64,000 bases of DNA, taken from contig NC_064679.1 in NCBI RefSeq assembly GCF_023278565.1, positions 1,054,001 to 1,118,000 of the forward strand. The letters run 5' to 3'. The stretch comes from Colletotrichum lupini. Lineage: Eukaryota > Ascomycota > Sordariomycetes > Glomerellales > Glomerellaceae. Positions within the stretch are counted from its first letter, which is position 1. Each line of letters starts with the position of its first letter. Of this stretch, positions 48,280 through 59,550 are shown piece by piece. A program made the translations under genes and the position numbers. The notes beneath the pieces are model-generated. The model did no database searches. It was given only the letters and a program-made list of their open reading frames with translations, and was not told the DNA's origin.

Positions 48280-50330
48280 TCACACCTCGATTCGTGCCAA
48301 TCTATCTTTCGCCTGGTGGGCCAATGTCCAGGCAGATGAACATTCGTCCAAAACATGCAACAAGTACTGAGCTTCTTCCGGCGTGCCGAATAACGACAGC
48401 GTTCTCACCGCTTGCATGACTCCGTAGATCATCATAAGAGGGCTGTGTCCAAGACCATACTGGCTGCGGTATTTCCGTACAATGTGTGCGATGTCTTCCG
48501 CAGATGATAAGGAGTCTTTGCGGGCGTTGTCCTTCAGAGCTGCAATGTCATGAGACACCGCTTGCTCGAAGTTTAGCGCAATGCGGACGCTGTGAAAGAG
48601 CAAACTGATGGTGGAATTAGTTTTCAGCCCCATCTTGCACGATCAAAGCGACAGAAGAGGGAGGGGGGTGGTCAAGGGAGTTGAACTAACTGAAGTGCTG
48701 CCACGCTTGGGATGAGCAGGGTGCTTGATGGTTCCCATCTGTTCCATTTCGCACAGTCCGGCAATGCTTCATACCAGCTACACAGCTCAAAGTTGAGGCT
48801 GTCGAGACACGACTGGCGACCGATGCCCTCCAGGCTGCTCTTGGTGGAGAACAACTTTGAAAGCATCTTCTCGATGATCTTGGAAAGCCGGATCTGCTCC
48901 TTGAAACACGGGATGAGGGGATTTACGACATCGAACTCCCCGTCATAATCCGAGAACCCAGCAGAGAGCCAGGGCTTCATCTCTGGAAAGTCTCTGATCG
49001 GCAGTCAATACATGGTAAGGTGGAAACTCGTAGATATACATCTTGGACCTACGGGAGCCTGTTGGTGGTTTCGACTTCTGCGTCATCGTAGAAAAGATAG
49101 ACTGATCGTCCAAGGATCAGGCTAATCAACTTATCAGAAGTGTAGCATCCCCAAAAGATGCGTCTGCGAATCTCCAAATCTTCCTCGGTAGCTAGCGATG
49201 CATCGTGGGATACCCAATGTTTCGGGTCCCTCTGAAACCCCATGTCTTGTGCCATGCGGAACGCGATTCCTAGACCCGCCCATATTCAACATCACGTATC
49301 AACGAACTGGGCATCATAAGCAAGGACTTACCCGAAAAGCCCCATCCTTTTGAGAGATTTCCTCTTCCAATCTCGTAGAATGCCAGGCAGAGGAAGCCCT
49401 GTACAGTAACGATTGAAGGTTTCGTGAAGCCGGAGACGATGAGTATGCTCTCGGCAGCGGAGAAGAACTGCTCGCTCGCATCTCTGTGGCGCTTGTCTGG
49501 TGACATGAGTGTACCCAGGGCACAGATAGACAGGAGTAAAGCCGATGACCAATACTTGCCGTGAACCCGGTCACCAAAGTGGTCCCTTAAGAAGGCTTCT
49601 CGGTAAATAAACATGAAGTGCGGGTACTGCCATTTGAAGAACTGCATCAATGCGTCATCTACCAGTTCGTCGTATAAGCTGATTCCGAAATGCTCCGCCA
49701 CATGCTCAAAATTTGAGTCGGGACCAACAACATAGTTCTCAGAAAGCTCGCGTGAGGGTGAGGCGTTGCCCCGTGCTGGCACCCCGAGATGGGCGCGATA
49801 GATACTCGTCGCACCATGGTAGATGAGCGAACCTTCAAGGTCGACCTGAAGGTTCTCGCTGCTGCCTCGAGATGGCTCAGGATTTCTCTCTTCGCTCACG
49901 TTCACTACTGAAGCTGGTCCCGGGGCCGAGAGGTGATCCCCGAAGGAGACGGTCTTTAGCAGGCTGTCCCGCTCCGGGCTTGGCGCGGCTTGAAGTTTGC
50001 CGATGAACGACTCCAGCCATGCGACTCTGTTCTCTAAGCTGACGACATATTCGTGTGTCGCTGGCCGTCGTTTACGGTCGACCTCTCGATACTCGCAAGT
50101 CTGTTGAGCAGTTGCGCAATTCTGGCAGGGCTCCGTGCGTGAGCATTTTAGCTATGAGCGCAGAAGGCCGAGTCAGTGAAGTAACGACTACTCAGGTTGC
50201 GAGGGTTCAAGATGCCTTTCGGTATTGGCATCTCTTGCATCTACAGCTAGTGTCAGCAGTCATCTTCACATTGTCTCTCATATAGAGGCTCAGAAACTCA
50301 CGAGATCTTCTTGGCGGGCTCTGTTGGCAT
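48280..50330 (-). CDS. Zn2Cys6 transcription factor with fungal-specific middle homology domain
   Basis: Fungal nuclear regulator. Exons were read as 50330-50302, 50240-50216, 50151-49332, 49269-49053, 48993-48687 and 48633-48280 (583 aa). The zinc cluster is Cys11, 14, 21, 27, 30 and 37 with spacing C-X2-C-X6-C-X5-C-X2-C-X6-C. It is followed by a basic linker (REVDRKRRP) and a heptad-like segment (VVSLENRVAWLESFIGKL). The fungal_trans region starts about residue 140 and includes FFKWQYPHFMFIYREAF and RRRIFWGCYTSDKLISLILGR. Two oddities: the second intron starts GC, not GT (see findings), and the last intron seems to use a weak GTTCAA donor, chosen because it keeps ALQL|MGLKTN in frame. It is convergent with the aminotransferase and divergent from the dehydrogenase. 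Confidence 0.87.
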
Positions 50331-50395
50331 GATGCCCTTATCACGGTCATTTCTTCTTCCGACAATGAGTCCTGGAACTTGGAAGTAAGGCACGG

Positions 50396-50409
50396 GCGGA
50401 GTACTCCGC
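50396..50409. promoter_or_regulatory. CGG-N6-CCG inverted repeat between regulator and dehydrogenase
   Basis: GCGGAGTACTCCGC is a perfect 14-bp palindrome containing CGG and CCG six bases apart, the type of half-site pair bound by Zn2Cys6 dimers. It sits 66 bp upstream of the regulator's ATG and 457 bp before the dehydrogenase ATG. Use by this regulator is inference. Confidence 0.4.
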
Positions 50410-50865
50410 AGCATAACCTAAACCCGAAGGCTAACGGCGGGAGTAGTGCTCTTGATAGCGCTTAGTCACTACCTTGGGTCGCCAATGGGAGCATGTGTTG
50501 CACTGAACCACTTCCCGAACTCCAAAGTAAGGTTCGTGGCATCCAGAACTAAACTAGGGGGCCCCAGCAAAATGGTAAGGGGGGCTAGTTTCGGGGAGCA
50601 GTTGTCAACCTTCGTCGCAATACCCCCCCTTTCGCACTCAGCTACCTCTCATTTGCGTCTTCACGATGTCTCGGTATCGGTCTCGCTTTCCATACGATGA
50701 AGTCAATTGAAACCGAAGAGGAAATAGAATATAAGAGACCATGGGCGGGACACATGTTCCTCACAAGAGGATGGCCTTCTGCTCCAACTCTCCTCTAAAA
50801 GTAATTCTGTTTTCTAGCGACCATCTTTTTACATTCTCTTTGTTCAGACCCAGCCTGAGCCCGTC

Positions 50866-51682
50866 ATGAAGCGTGTTGAAATCACGGCGCCCGGTGTTGT
50901 GTCGTGGGTCGACCACCCGAAGCCCGAAGCTGGCCCTAAGGACGTTCTCCTCAAAATCAAAGCCTGCGGTATCTGCGGCTCAGACAGCCTGTACACCGAC
51001 CACGGCGGCATCCCGCCCTACCAGGGCTGTACGCCCCTCGGCCACGAACCAGCAGGAGAAGTTGCAGAAATCGGAGCGGGCATTGAGTCACCAGACGTCG
51101 AAGTCGGCGACCATGTCGTGGTAGACACAATGGTTTTTCAAGACGGCCTCTTGGGCTCGGGCGGTGCGCAGGGTGCGCTGTGCGAATACGTCGTCATCTA
51201 CAACTACGAGCCAAGGGAAGCACCTGAAGAAGATTCCGAGGAGCATACCCTGGCACATTGCGGCACTAAACGAGCCCATGGCGGTCGCCCTGCACGCGGT
51301 AAACAGGACGAGCCCGAAACCGGGCTGCAAGGTTGTGGTTTTTGGCGCGGGGCCCATCGGTCTGGGCGCGGTCTTGGGGTATCGCAGAAAGGGGGCGAGC
51401 CACATTGTAGTCGTGGACGTGGTCAACGCGAGGCTCGAAAAGGCTCTCAAAGTCGGCGCCGATGCTGTCGTCAACTCAGCTGAAGCTGAAGATCTGGCGG
51501 CAAAGTTGGTCGAGTTGCAAGGAGACGGAGCGACGGCACAGAACCGAGGCACTCGTCCTGGTACCGATATCTTTCTGGACGCGGCGGGCGCACCGCCGGT
51601 CCCTGCGCAGGTGTGCAAGATGGCGAAGCGAGGCGCCACATTTGGTGTGGTAGGAGTCCACAGAAAGCCAACGGAGTTAAAC
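50866..51682 (+). pseudogene. zinc-type alcohol/polyol dehydrogenase, 5' part, frameshifted and cut off by element C
   Basis: Medium-chain dehydrogenase/reductase: the zinc-binding N-terminal domain shows CGICGSD, DHGG and GHEPAGEV; the NAD(P)-binding domain shows VVVFGAGPIGLGAV and VVVDVVNARLEKALKVGADAVV. No Cys-rich structural-zinc lobe is seen. Two disabling changes are present. First, a likely one-base insertion in the AA at 51213-51214 shifts the frame: upstream text ends at NYEP, and the next frame continues with GKHLKKIP and ALNEPMAVALHAV. Second, element C enters after TELN at 51682. The sequence after the element (59344 on) continues the same frame as NFAQLIST. The family is confident; the substrate is unknown. 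Confidence 0.88.
51678..51682. repeat. target-site duplication of element C, left copy
   Basis: TAAAC directly before TGTCACG of the left LTR; identical to 59339-59343. Confidence 0.95.
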
Positions 51683-51859
51683 TGTCACGTAACAGGGATA
51701 GTAATCGCACCTCACAAAGTGCCCGTCACGTGCTAAATCACGTGTCTATCTTAGATATTATGTATATAGACCTTCTCCTTTTATCTATTTCTATTTTAAT
51801 AGTTAAGCTATTTTTATTATACTCCGTATACCTATTACTACGTACTATAACTCGTAATA
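51683..51859 (+). repeat. 5' LTR of element C
   Basis: 177 bp. The first 70 bases or so are nearly free of RIP changes (TGTCACGTAACAGGG); from about 51760 on, CpA is lost. It ends CTCGTAATA where the 3' LTR ends CTCGTGACA. Confidence 0.94.
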
Positions 51860-51876
51860 GTTATAAGCTTAGCTCT
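51860..51876 (+). other. probable tRNA primer-binding site of element C
   Basis: GTTATAAGCTTAGCTC starts next to the 5' LTR. Allowing for RIP (GAG to AAG, CCCAG to CTTAG), it corresponds to TTATGAGCCCAG, the unmutated text found in element D. That string is complementary to the anticodon stem-loop of fungal initiator tRNA-Met, as in half-tRNA priming by Drosophila copia. Inference. Confidence 0.5.
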
Positions 51877-52079
51877 TAGTTAAGACCTTATATTATAATA
51901 ACGTACTTATTAATACGATTCTTACGATCTTTTTAAAATAACCGACTTACTTATACCTACTTTAGCTTAAGCTAAACTAACTAGCCGTAATAATTAAATT
52001 AAATAGTTTAATATACTTCGTATTATAAATAAGGGCGTTGGGGTTTAAAAGTACGTCGACCTAGACGCTCTAGATTCCG

Positions 52080-55000
52080 ACGCATTCCTCGACCCCTCTA
52101 TAGCACTCACTTCGCCCTCAAAATTCGGATAATTAGTTATAACCCGTAATAAAAAAGAACTACGAGCCTACTAGGCCTATTATAAAGCGTTTAAAAACGA
52201 CTAAAAAAACTAAGAAATCCTCCGCTAATAGCTTCTAAATATAACTCTTAGTATAAACCTTTCGACTTCTTTAAATACGAGTAACCTATAAAACTAAGCC
52301 GGGGTTTTTTTTTATAAAGCTAGCTATACTACTTACTTTACGTAGATAAATCTATCCCTATACCGTATTTATAAAAAGGATTTATACGCTCGAGAGTATT
52401 TAAAAATAATAGGAGCTCGACGCTAAATACGAGTAACTTATAGCTTACGAACGTAATATTATTAATACGTATATTAAAGTCCTTGCTTAGTAGTTAGTAA
52501 AATTAGTTAACGCTATATTATACGAATACGTATTCTAAAAAGCTATTAAGAACGGTACTAAGTTTAGTATATAGCGAATCGTTAGATATTTAAAATAGGA
52601 ATTTGCGCCCCCCGAACTAGTAATAAAGAATATAGTTCGAGAGGAATACTAACAAGCCCTTAATAAAGCGAGGATTAGAATTAACCCCTAACGCTAATAT
52701 AAAGAGTAGTAGTCTACTTATTTCCGAGCTAAAACGTATAATATTCTAGAAATTAGTAAAGAAATTACTATACTCGACTTCTTAGTTATGGTTAAGTCTA
52801 GACTTAACCCTATATAGGGCTAACGTATATATAAGACCTTTAGCGAATTAATAGCCTTTAGAACGTATACGAGGACCCTCGAGGAGATTATATATATATT
52901 TAGCTTAGTAACCTAGGACGTATATACTAAACGACTTTTAGGTTAAGGAGGGGCTTACTCTACTTTTACTAAACGCTCTAACTTAGTTAACGACGCAAAT
53001 AATAAGGGTAACGTTATATACTTTTATAATTACGTATACTTATAGCGCCCTACGGCGTACTAAAAATTAAAATAGGTACTTATAGGCCGAAACGCTAGTA
53101 AGTTATTAATACGAATACTAAGGAGCTATATAAAAGAAGTCCTCGCCGTTATTAAATTAAATAAATAAAAATCACTCTACGGTAAGCTTAAAAAAGCTAG
53201 TTAGCTAAGGAACGATAGAACCCCTAAGAAACCTAGGTTTCTAAAAAGATCCTCTAACTAACTTATAGCGAGCTTATTAATAAACTAGGACGAGGGCTAT
53301 ATAGTCGCTATACTTATAAAAAGTTAAGACTTAGAAATAAACGCAATCTTTAGTACTCCTATAAGTAGCGCTTACCCCCTTTCTTAGAGCACGGTAATAA
53401 ATAGCTATAAAGTAATATATTTAGTTAATAATAAGAGCCTACTTAAACCCGAGAGTTACGTATTATTAAGTAATAAAAACTACGTTAAATTAGGAACTAC
53501 TATACTACTTATTACTATACGTAGTACTCGTATTATAAAGGGCGTCCTAGATAGACCTAAAGGAAAAGGAACCTGCGATCTAAAGCTCTAGAACGTTACT
53601 TATATCGAGGGATTCTATATTAACATAGTCTTAAAAACTTTACTAAATAGAAGCGCACTCTAGTACTACGGTTTAGATTATACTTTATAATAAGGAACGC
53701 TTTATAAGAGCATTATTAAAAAGTAGCTTATTTAAAAGAATAATCTAGTCTTTTTCGAATATAAGCTCCTCTAATCCTATCCTTTTTTTATAAACCTTAA
53801 GCGTATCCTATAGAGCCTAGCTAGTATTATATTACTAATTAGCTATAAAAAATTCCGTTACTTATATTAACGCACCTATAAGAGGTCTAATAGCGCGCTC
53901 TTTTAGTACTTTAAAATAAGTTATTTTAAACTTAATACTCTTCGTCGATTATTATATAAGACTCGAGGTATGCGTATTAAACCTCTATTATAAGTTAAGT
54001 ATAAAGTATATATATTATCTAAAGCTAAAATAGTAGTCTTAAAAAGACTACCCTCGAAAAGAGCCTTACGGCTATAGTACCGTATATACTAAGATCTCTT
54101 TTACTTCGAACTATCTCTTAATAAACGATAATATATACTTATAGCTTTTAACGAATATAATAAGTAGCTTAGGGGGTTCTTTTTAAAAATAAAAATAGAA
54201 GAGGAAGTGCTTTTCGTACTATAGAGCCTCGAAGTAGCGATTCGTTATTAAAAAGGGACTCTAATCTACTTTTTTAAAAATAATAATAAGACTGCTCTCC
54301 TAACTATAAACGTTAGACGCGTATATAAGACATAGTATAGCGAGCTAAGAATTAGAATAGAACTTCTATTTTTATATATAAAAGAACCCGTAAGTAACGC
54401 TAAAAGAGTAAGTTAACTCGTAATTACTAAAGCTCGTAAAATACGCCTTTTTATAAACCTCCCTACGAATCTATAAAACGAAATAGTACTAGCGGCAATC
54501 TTTATTTATAATATTACCTTATAAGAGGCTAATAAAAGAGATTTGCTTATTATAATAGAAATTAATTAGTAAAAGTAGTATTAACGCTAGTAGTAAATAG
54601 GTTACTAAGTACGGGATTCTAAACTAGTTATCCCGTATCTCGGTAGCCTCTATATATATAGTTACTAAGTATACCTTTTTTATAAAGATCGTAAGAGGGG
54701 TATACGTCGGAAGGAGTTTAAAGTACTTCCCCGCGGGTATATAAGATACTTAGTTAGATATATACTAAAAACGTATAACTTATATAGGGTCTAGGTACCC
54801 GTACTCGAGTAGGTATATAAGATACTTAGTTAGATATATACTAAAAACGTATAACTTATATAGGGTCTAGGTACCCGTACTCGAGTAGGTATTTATTACG
54901 AGGAATATTAAGTTTAACAAAGAAGTCTTTTATAATCCCGCACATAAGGAATAAGCTATCGTAAGTAAGTAAGTAAATCTAGTAATCTAAGAAATATAAG

Positions 55001-57340
55001 AACTCTTTAATACTAATAATAAGTTAATTCGAGTACTTAGAGAAGTAGATCTAGATTTCGGAAATGCTAATACTTAAAATAACTTTATAGTCGAGGATAG
55101 TATTATTATTAGATTTTTAATTATTTAGGACGCTAAGTAACTGATAAACGTACTCTAGGGTACGGTAAATAAGGCTAAAGAGGCTAATATAGTCTTATTA
55201 TTATTATTAACCCCTAAAATAACCCCTTTGCGCGAGCTCGGGGGTAGGGGTAAGGAAGGGGATATAGTAACCGGGTTATAAACGGCTTTATATAATCTAT
55301 AATCCTCTTTATGAGCGCTTATATATACTATAAAGGTTCTTAAGCTTTTAATTCTTAACGGCTCTTAATAAAACGCTAGAGTACGTAGTAAACGAAGTAC
55401 CGATCGCAAAGAAATAATTCCTAATACTAAAGTCGACGTTAGTAAAGAACCCTTATAATAAACCTTTATTATTATATAAAAATAGAGCTTATAAGAACTA
55501 CCTTATTAAGTACTAAGTAAAGCTCCGTTAGGTCCTAAACGTTTAAACCGGGCCCGTAGACCTTTATAATACTTCGATAGTAGTATCTTTACGACGCTTT
55601 TATATTTAAATATAAGAGACGGCGATTACTATAACCGTCTCTAGGACTACTTTTTCTTTACTTTTATACCTAATTAGCAGAAAGCTATAGAGGAAAGTAA
55701 TATAGGATATATAATACTCTATTAAGTAGTAAAAGGAGTAGTTTATAGGACCTACTTAGAGCGCTCCGGAGGAGTTTAAAAACTACGACTTATTAAAGTT
55801 AATTTCTAAAGCCTACTAAAGAAGTTTAGTAATATTAAATATCTCCTACCGTAACTATAAAAGTTACTTAGGGATACTATAGACGTAGAAATAAAAAAGC
55901 TAAGGGATATTAGTATATAAGAAGAGGTCGACTATGATCCTAAACAAAGGATCCTACTTTTATTAAAGTAGGTATATACTTATAAATACGACGTTAATAA
56001 CGAGGTTAGCGAAGTAAAAGTACGTATATATATAAGGGTAGATATATAACTACTTAACCCCTTATAAAATACGTACGCTTCGACGCTTACTATAAAGGCC
56101 TTTAGGCTTATAATAGTAATAACTACCTAATTCGACCTTAAAATAGATTAGTATAATATTATTAACGCATTCCTTAACGCGCCTCTTAAGAGCGAAAAGC
56201 TAGTAATTATTAAACTCCTAGAGGGATATAAGGTTATTAATAAAGTAAATAAACTCTAACGCGCTCTATATAGCCTCTAAGACTTACTAATTCTCTAGTT
56301 CTAAACTTTTACTTCTATACTCCGTAGTATAAATATAATATATAGCTACGAGGAGATCTATATTTACTAAACCGTAAATAGGAAGGTAATATTAATATTT
56401 TATATCGATGACTTTATTATTTTATATTATTAAAACGACCGAAAGGCGGCTTAGGGGATCGTTAATAATATAAAAGAATATATTAACCTTAAGGAGAATG
56501 GACCGATTAATTACTTCCTTAGAGTGCGGATTTTACGAAACCGTACTACTCGTAAGGTTTACTTTATTTACGACGTATATATTAAGCGAGTTACTAAGCG
56601 CTTCGACCTTATAGATTTACTATATCTAGCTACCCCTCTTCCTTAGGAAGAGTTTAAACTAAACGAGGGGTAAGTAATAAAGGAGGAAATAAAGAGCTAC
56701 TAAGAGAAGGTCGGGAGTGTGCTTTATATAGCTATTATAATTAAACTAGACGTTGCCTTTACTTACTCGTAATTATTATAGTTCCTAACTAACCTAAGCG
56801 CAACTTATATTAAAGTAATTAACTATTATATTCGATATCTCTATATAACGAGATATCTTGCGCTCTATTATAGTAGTATACTAAGTGCGCAATTATTATT
56901 TTTAGCTAGAGATACTAGCTTCGTAAATAACGAAGTAATATAACGATTATCTTAGGGATATATAATATTCCTTTTTAGTAGCCTAATTTAATAGAAATTA
57001 GTACGCTAGGTAACGGTTACGACGTTAACTACCGAAACTAAGTTTTTTTATTTTAAGGAAACTATAAAAGAGACTATAGCTCTAAAGCGCCTTTTTAAGG
57101 ATATTGCCCTTAACCTAAGAGAAGTATAGTTAGTTAACTACGATAATTAGTAAACGATTCGACTCGTCATAGGGGAAGGAGAAAGAATAGCTACTCGACT
57201 TTACTATATCGATATATAAAATATATAGCTAAAATAAGAGCACGCTAGAAATAGCTTCGAGGTTACTTATATATTAATAAAAGATATACTAATAAATAGA
57301 CTTACTAAAAACCTTTTATAAGCTAAGTTCGAACATTTCT
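52080..57340 (+). pseudogene. degenerate gag-pol of element C
   Basis: A RIP-broken copia polyprotein. A gag-like frame near 52110-52300 reads LTSPSKFG and, a few residues on, KKELRAY followed by a stop and AYYKAFKN. Integrase remnants at about 54000-54560 include LFYFELSLNK, EEEVLFVL, TALLTINVRRVYKT, IKEPVSNA and LPTNL*NEIVLAAIFIYN. RT keeps FYIDDFIIL at 56398-56424. The RNase H end reads KDILINRLTKNL near 57285-57325, matching the copia end motif. Many stops are TAG/TAA at former CAG, CAA and TGG codons. Confidence 0.82.
54736..54887. repeat. perfect 76-bp tandem duplication in element C
   Basis: 54736-54811 and 54812-54887 are identical base for base. Element A has a single copy at the matching place (about 13840-13920, inverted). 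Confidence 0.95.
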
Positions 57341-57459
57341 ATATATTTCTTAACCTCTACGATACGCGAGAAGTTATTATAAATAGCTAAAATAGTTAAA
57401 AATAATTAATTTAGGCTACGCTTAAAAAAACTTAATACCTAAAAGTAAATAATAAACGG

Positions 57460-58690
57460 AACTTAGAGTGCGGCCTAGAGGCCTAAAATAAATAAAATAA
57501 CCTTACTTTATAGAGTATATATATATAGAAATAAGACCTAGGCTTATACTTATTATTTAAACTCTTAGTTTACGAAGTATGCGATTACTAAGAGTATAGT
57601 ATTATTAAAGAGGAGGGTTAGTACGCGCGCTAAGAAATACGTCTTACGTACCTTAAAGTTTATAAAACTAAAAGTAGCGGGGGTAATAAGGGGCGCAAGA
57701 GCTAGAACGACCGTTAGGTTAATAACTTAGGGTATAGAAGCGGGCGGTATAATAAGAAGTTAGTTATAAATAATTATAATAGGCGCGAGAGAGGACCGGG
57801 GGCGCGTATTAAAAAAGTCCTTTATATAAAAACCGATATAGTTCTTATATATCCTCTAGTTATTATATATCTAGCGGACGATACTACGGAGCTTAGTAAT
57901 ATCTTACTAAAACTATAGTTAGAAGTGCGCTTTTTAATAATAAAAAAGGATAATATATTTATAAAAAAGGGAGCGCTACTTATAATAGCCTCGGTAAGGG
58001 CCTAGGCTATTAGTTATAAAACGACTAGTATATTAATATACCCTTTAGCTAAATAGTTATTAAAATAGTACGTATATTAGCTATTACTTCTTATAAAATA
58101 ATAACTACTATCCTTAGTATTAGTATACCGGAGGGCTATTTTAAAATAGGGTAAGTATTAGATCTCCCGTTCTTTAGGATCCTCTTTTTTAAGCTTTTTA
58201 AGGACTAAGTATACGTTAAATAGGCTTAGAATAGTAAAGAGAACTATACTTATTACGGGGGGTACCTTAGCTTCTCGGCGTTCTTTTTTACTTTTTATTA
58301 CTTTTTTAAAAAGAGCTAGCCTTACGTTTTTTAGACCCTAAAATAATATTAAATATAAACTTTTAAAATAATAAGTATATAATATACTTTTTTTAGAGGG
58401 CTTATTATCTAAACTAATCTTATCCTTATTCTTAAACTCCGAGGGGGGGATAGGTAAAAGCCCGTTAGAGCTCTTATTACTATTATTTACTTTATTATTA
58501 CCCTTATTACGGCTGCTAAGGAGAGCCTCGAACTTAATAAAGTCCTTAGCGTCTTAATTAATAACTTTAATATCCTCTTAGCTAGGGAGGGAGAGCTTAG
58601 TAACCGGGCCTTAGTAAGTAAATAAGAGGTCGTAGGGGGAAGTAATAACCTAGAGGGGCTCGTTAGTATTATTACCTATCTAAACTCTTA
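57460..58690 (-). pseudogene. antisense ORF-like segment in element C, counterpart of 10040-11260
   Basis: Downstream of RNase H, the strand opposite to pol keeps stretches matching the frame seen in element A, for example VPPVISIVLFTILSLFN, then SKILLSSVVSSARYIITRGY further on. Stops are at TAG/TAA positions compatible with RIP. The product is not recognised. Confidence 0.45.
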
Positions 58691-59161
58691 ATAAATTATA
58701 TAATACGTATATAAGAGGTATTATAAAAATTATATAAAACTTATTATTACTTCCGGATATATTAGATATTTATATTTAAAATAAAATTAGTAAACGATTT
58801 AATAGCATAGGCGCGCGCGCGTAGTAAATAGGGGTATTTATAGTAATTACGAGAGGTTAAAAAGAGAAAGAAAAATAATAGCTAAGCGACGCTATAAGAA
58901 TTTAAATATACGCAAGGCGGCTAGGTAGCCTCGCCCTTAGTAATTTATATACTAGAAGTAATAAAATACGCGCTATTCTAGGTTAGGATTTTATTTATTT
59001 TAAATAAAAAGATATATTTATAATAAACGTAGCTTAAAAGACGCGTATCCCTTACGCTTAATTTTCTTTTATTTATATTCGACTAAATTAGGCCTTTATA
59101 AGGGTATTTAGAGATTTTATTTTAAGTATAATAGCTCCCTAGCGGTAGTAATTAGGGGGTG

Positions 59162-59338
59162 TGTTACGTAATAGGGATAGTAATCGCACTTTATAAAGTG
59201 CCCGTTACGTGCTAAATTACGTATCTATCTTAGATATCGTATATATAGACCTTCTCCTTTTATCTATTTCTATTTTAATAGTTAAGCCACTTTTACTATA
59301 CTCCGTATGCCCATTGCTACGTGCCATAACTCGTGACA
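59162..59338 (+). repeat. 3' LTR of element C
   Basis: 177 bp, preceded by a purine-rich TTAGGGGG tract. The inner part is RIP-mutated (TGTTACGTAATAGGG); the outer 60 bases are clean and end CATAACTCGTGACA. Confidence 0.94.
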
Positions 59339-59550
59339 TAAACTTTGCACAGTTGATTTCGACGGAATTGACGATTGTTTTCAGCGTGGGATATCCGATA
59401 GAGATTTTCGAGGTCACAGATGATATCGTCGACAACTGGGACAAGTACGCGGAGATCGTTAGTGATCAAATCCCGTTTGACCAGGCGATAGATGCGTTGG
59501 AGTTGGCCAAATCAGGCAAAGCGAACAAAGTTGTCGTGGTTTTTGACTGA
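59339..59550 (+). pseudogene. zinc-type dehydrogenase, 3' part after element C
   Basis: It begins with the right target duplication TAAAC, then NFAQLISTELTIVFSVGYP and the C-terminal cap ending KSGKANKVVVVFD and TGA at 59548-59550. With one duplication copy and the element removed, it joins in frame to TELN at 51682. No stop or frameshift is seen in this part. Confidence 0.9.

Larger units (their letters stand above)
51683..59338 (+). mobile_element. Ty1/copia LTR retrotransposon C, RIP-mutated
   Basis: 7656-bp element of the same family as A, in opposite orientation. It has 177-bp LTRs, a 5-bp target duplication and the sense orientation relative to the dehydrogenase it interrupts. Order on the plus strand: 5' LTR, primer site, gag remnant, integrase, RT with YIDD at 56401-56412, RNase H, a segment with an antisense ORF-like frame, a purine-rich tract (TTAGGGGG) and 3' LTR. 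Integrase before RT defines Ty1/copia. Its 77-bp greater length than A is almost exactly explained by a 76-bp tandem duplication at 54736-54887. It carries dozens of stops and is not autonomous. Confidence 0.94.

Noticed and set aside
51213..51214. A short intron explaining the dehydrogenase frame change
   Set aside because: Only one base needs to be removed and no donor/acceptor pair surrounds it; a one-base insertion fits better.
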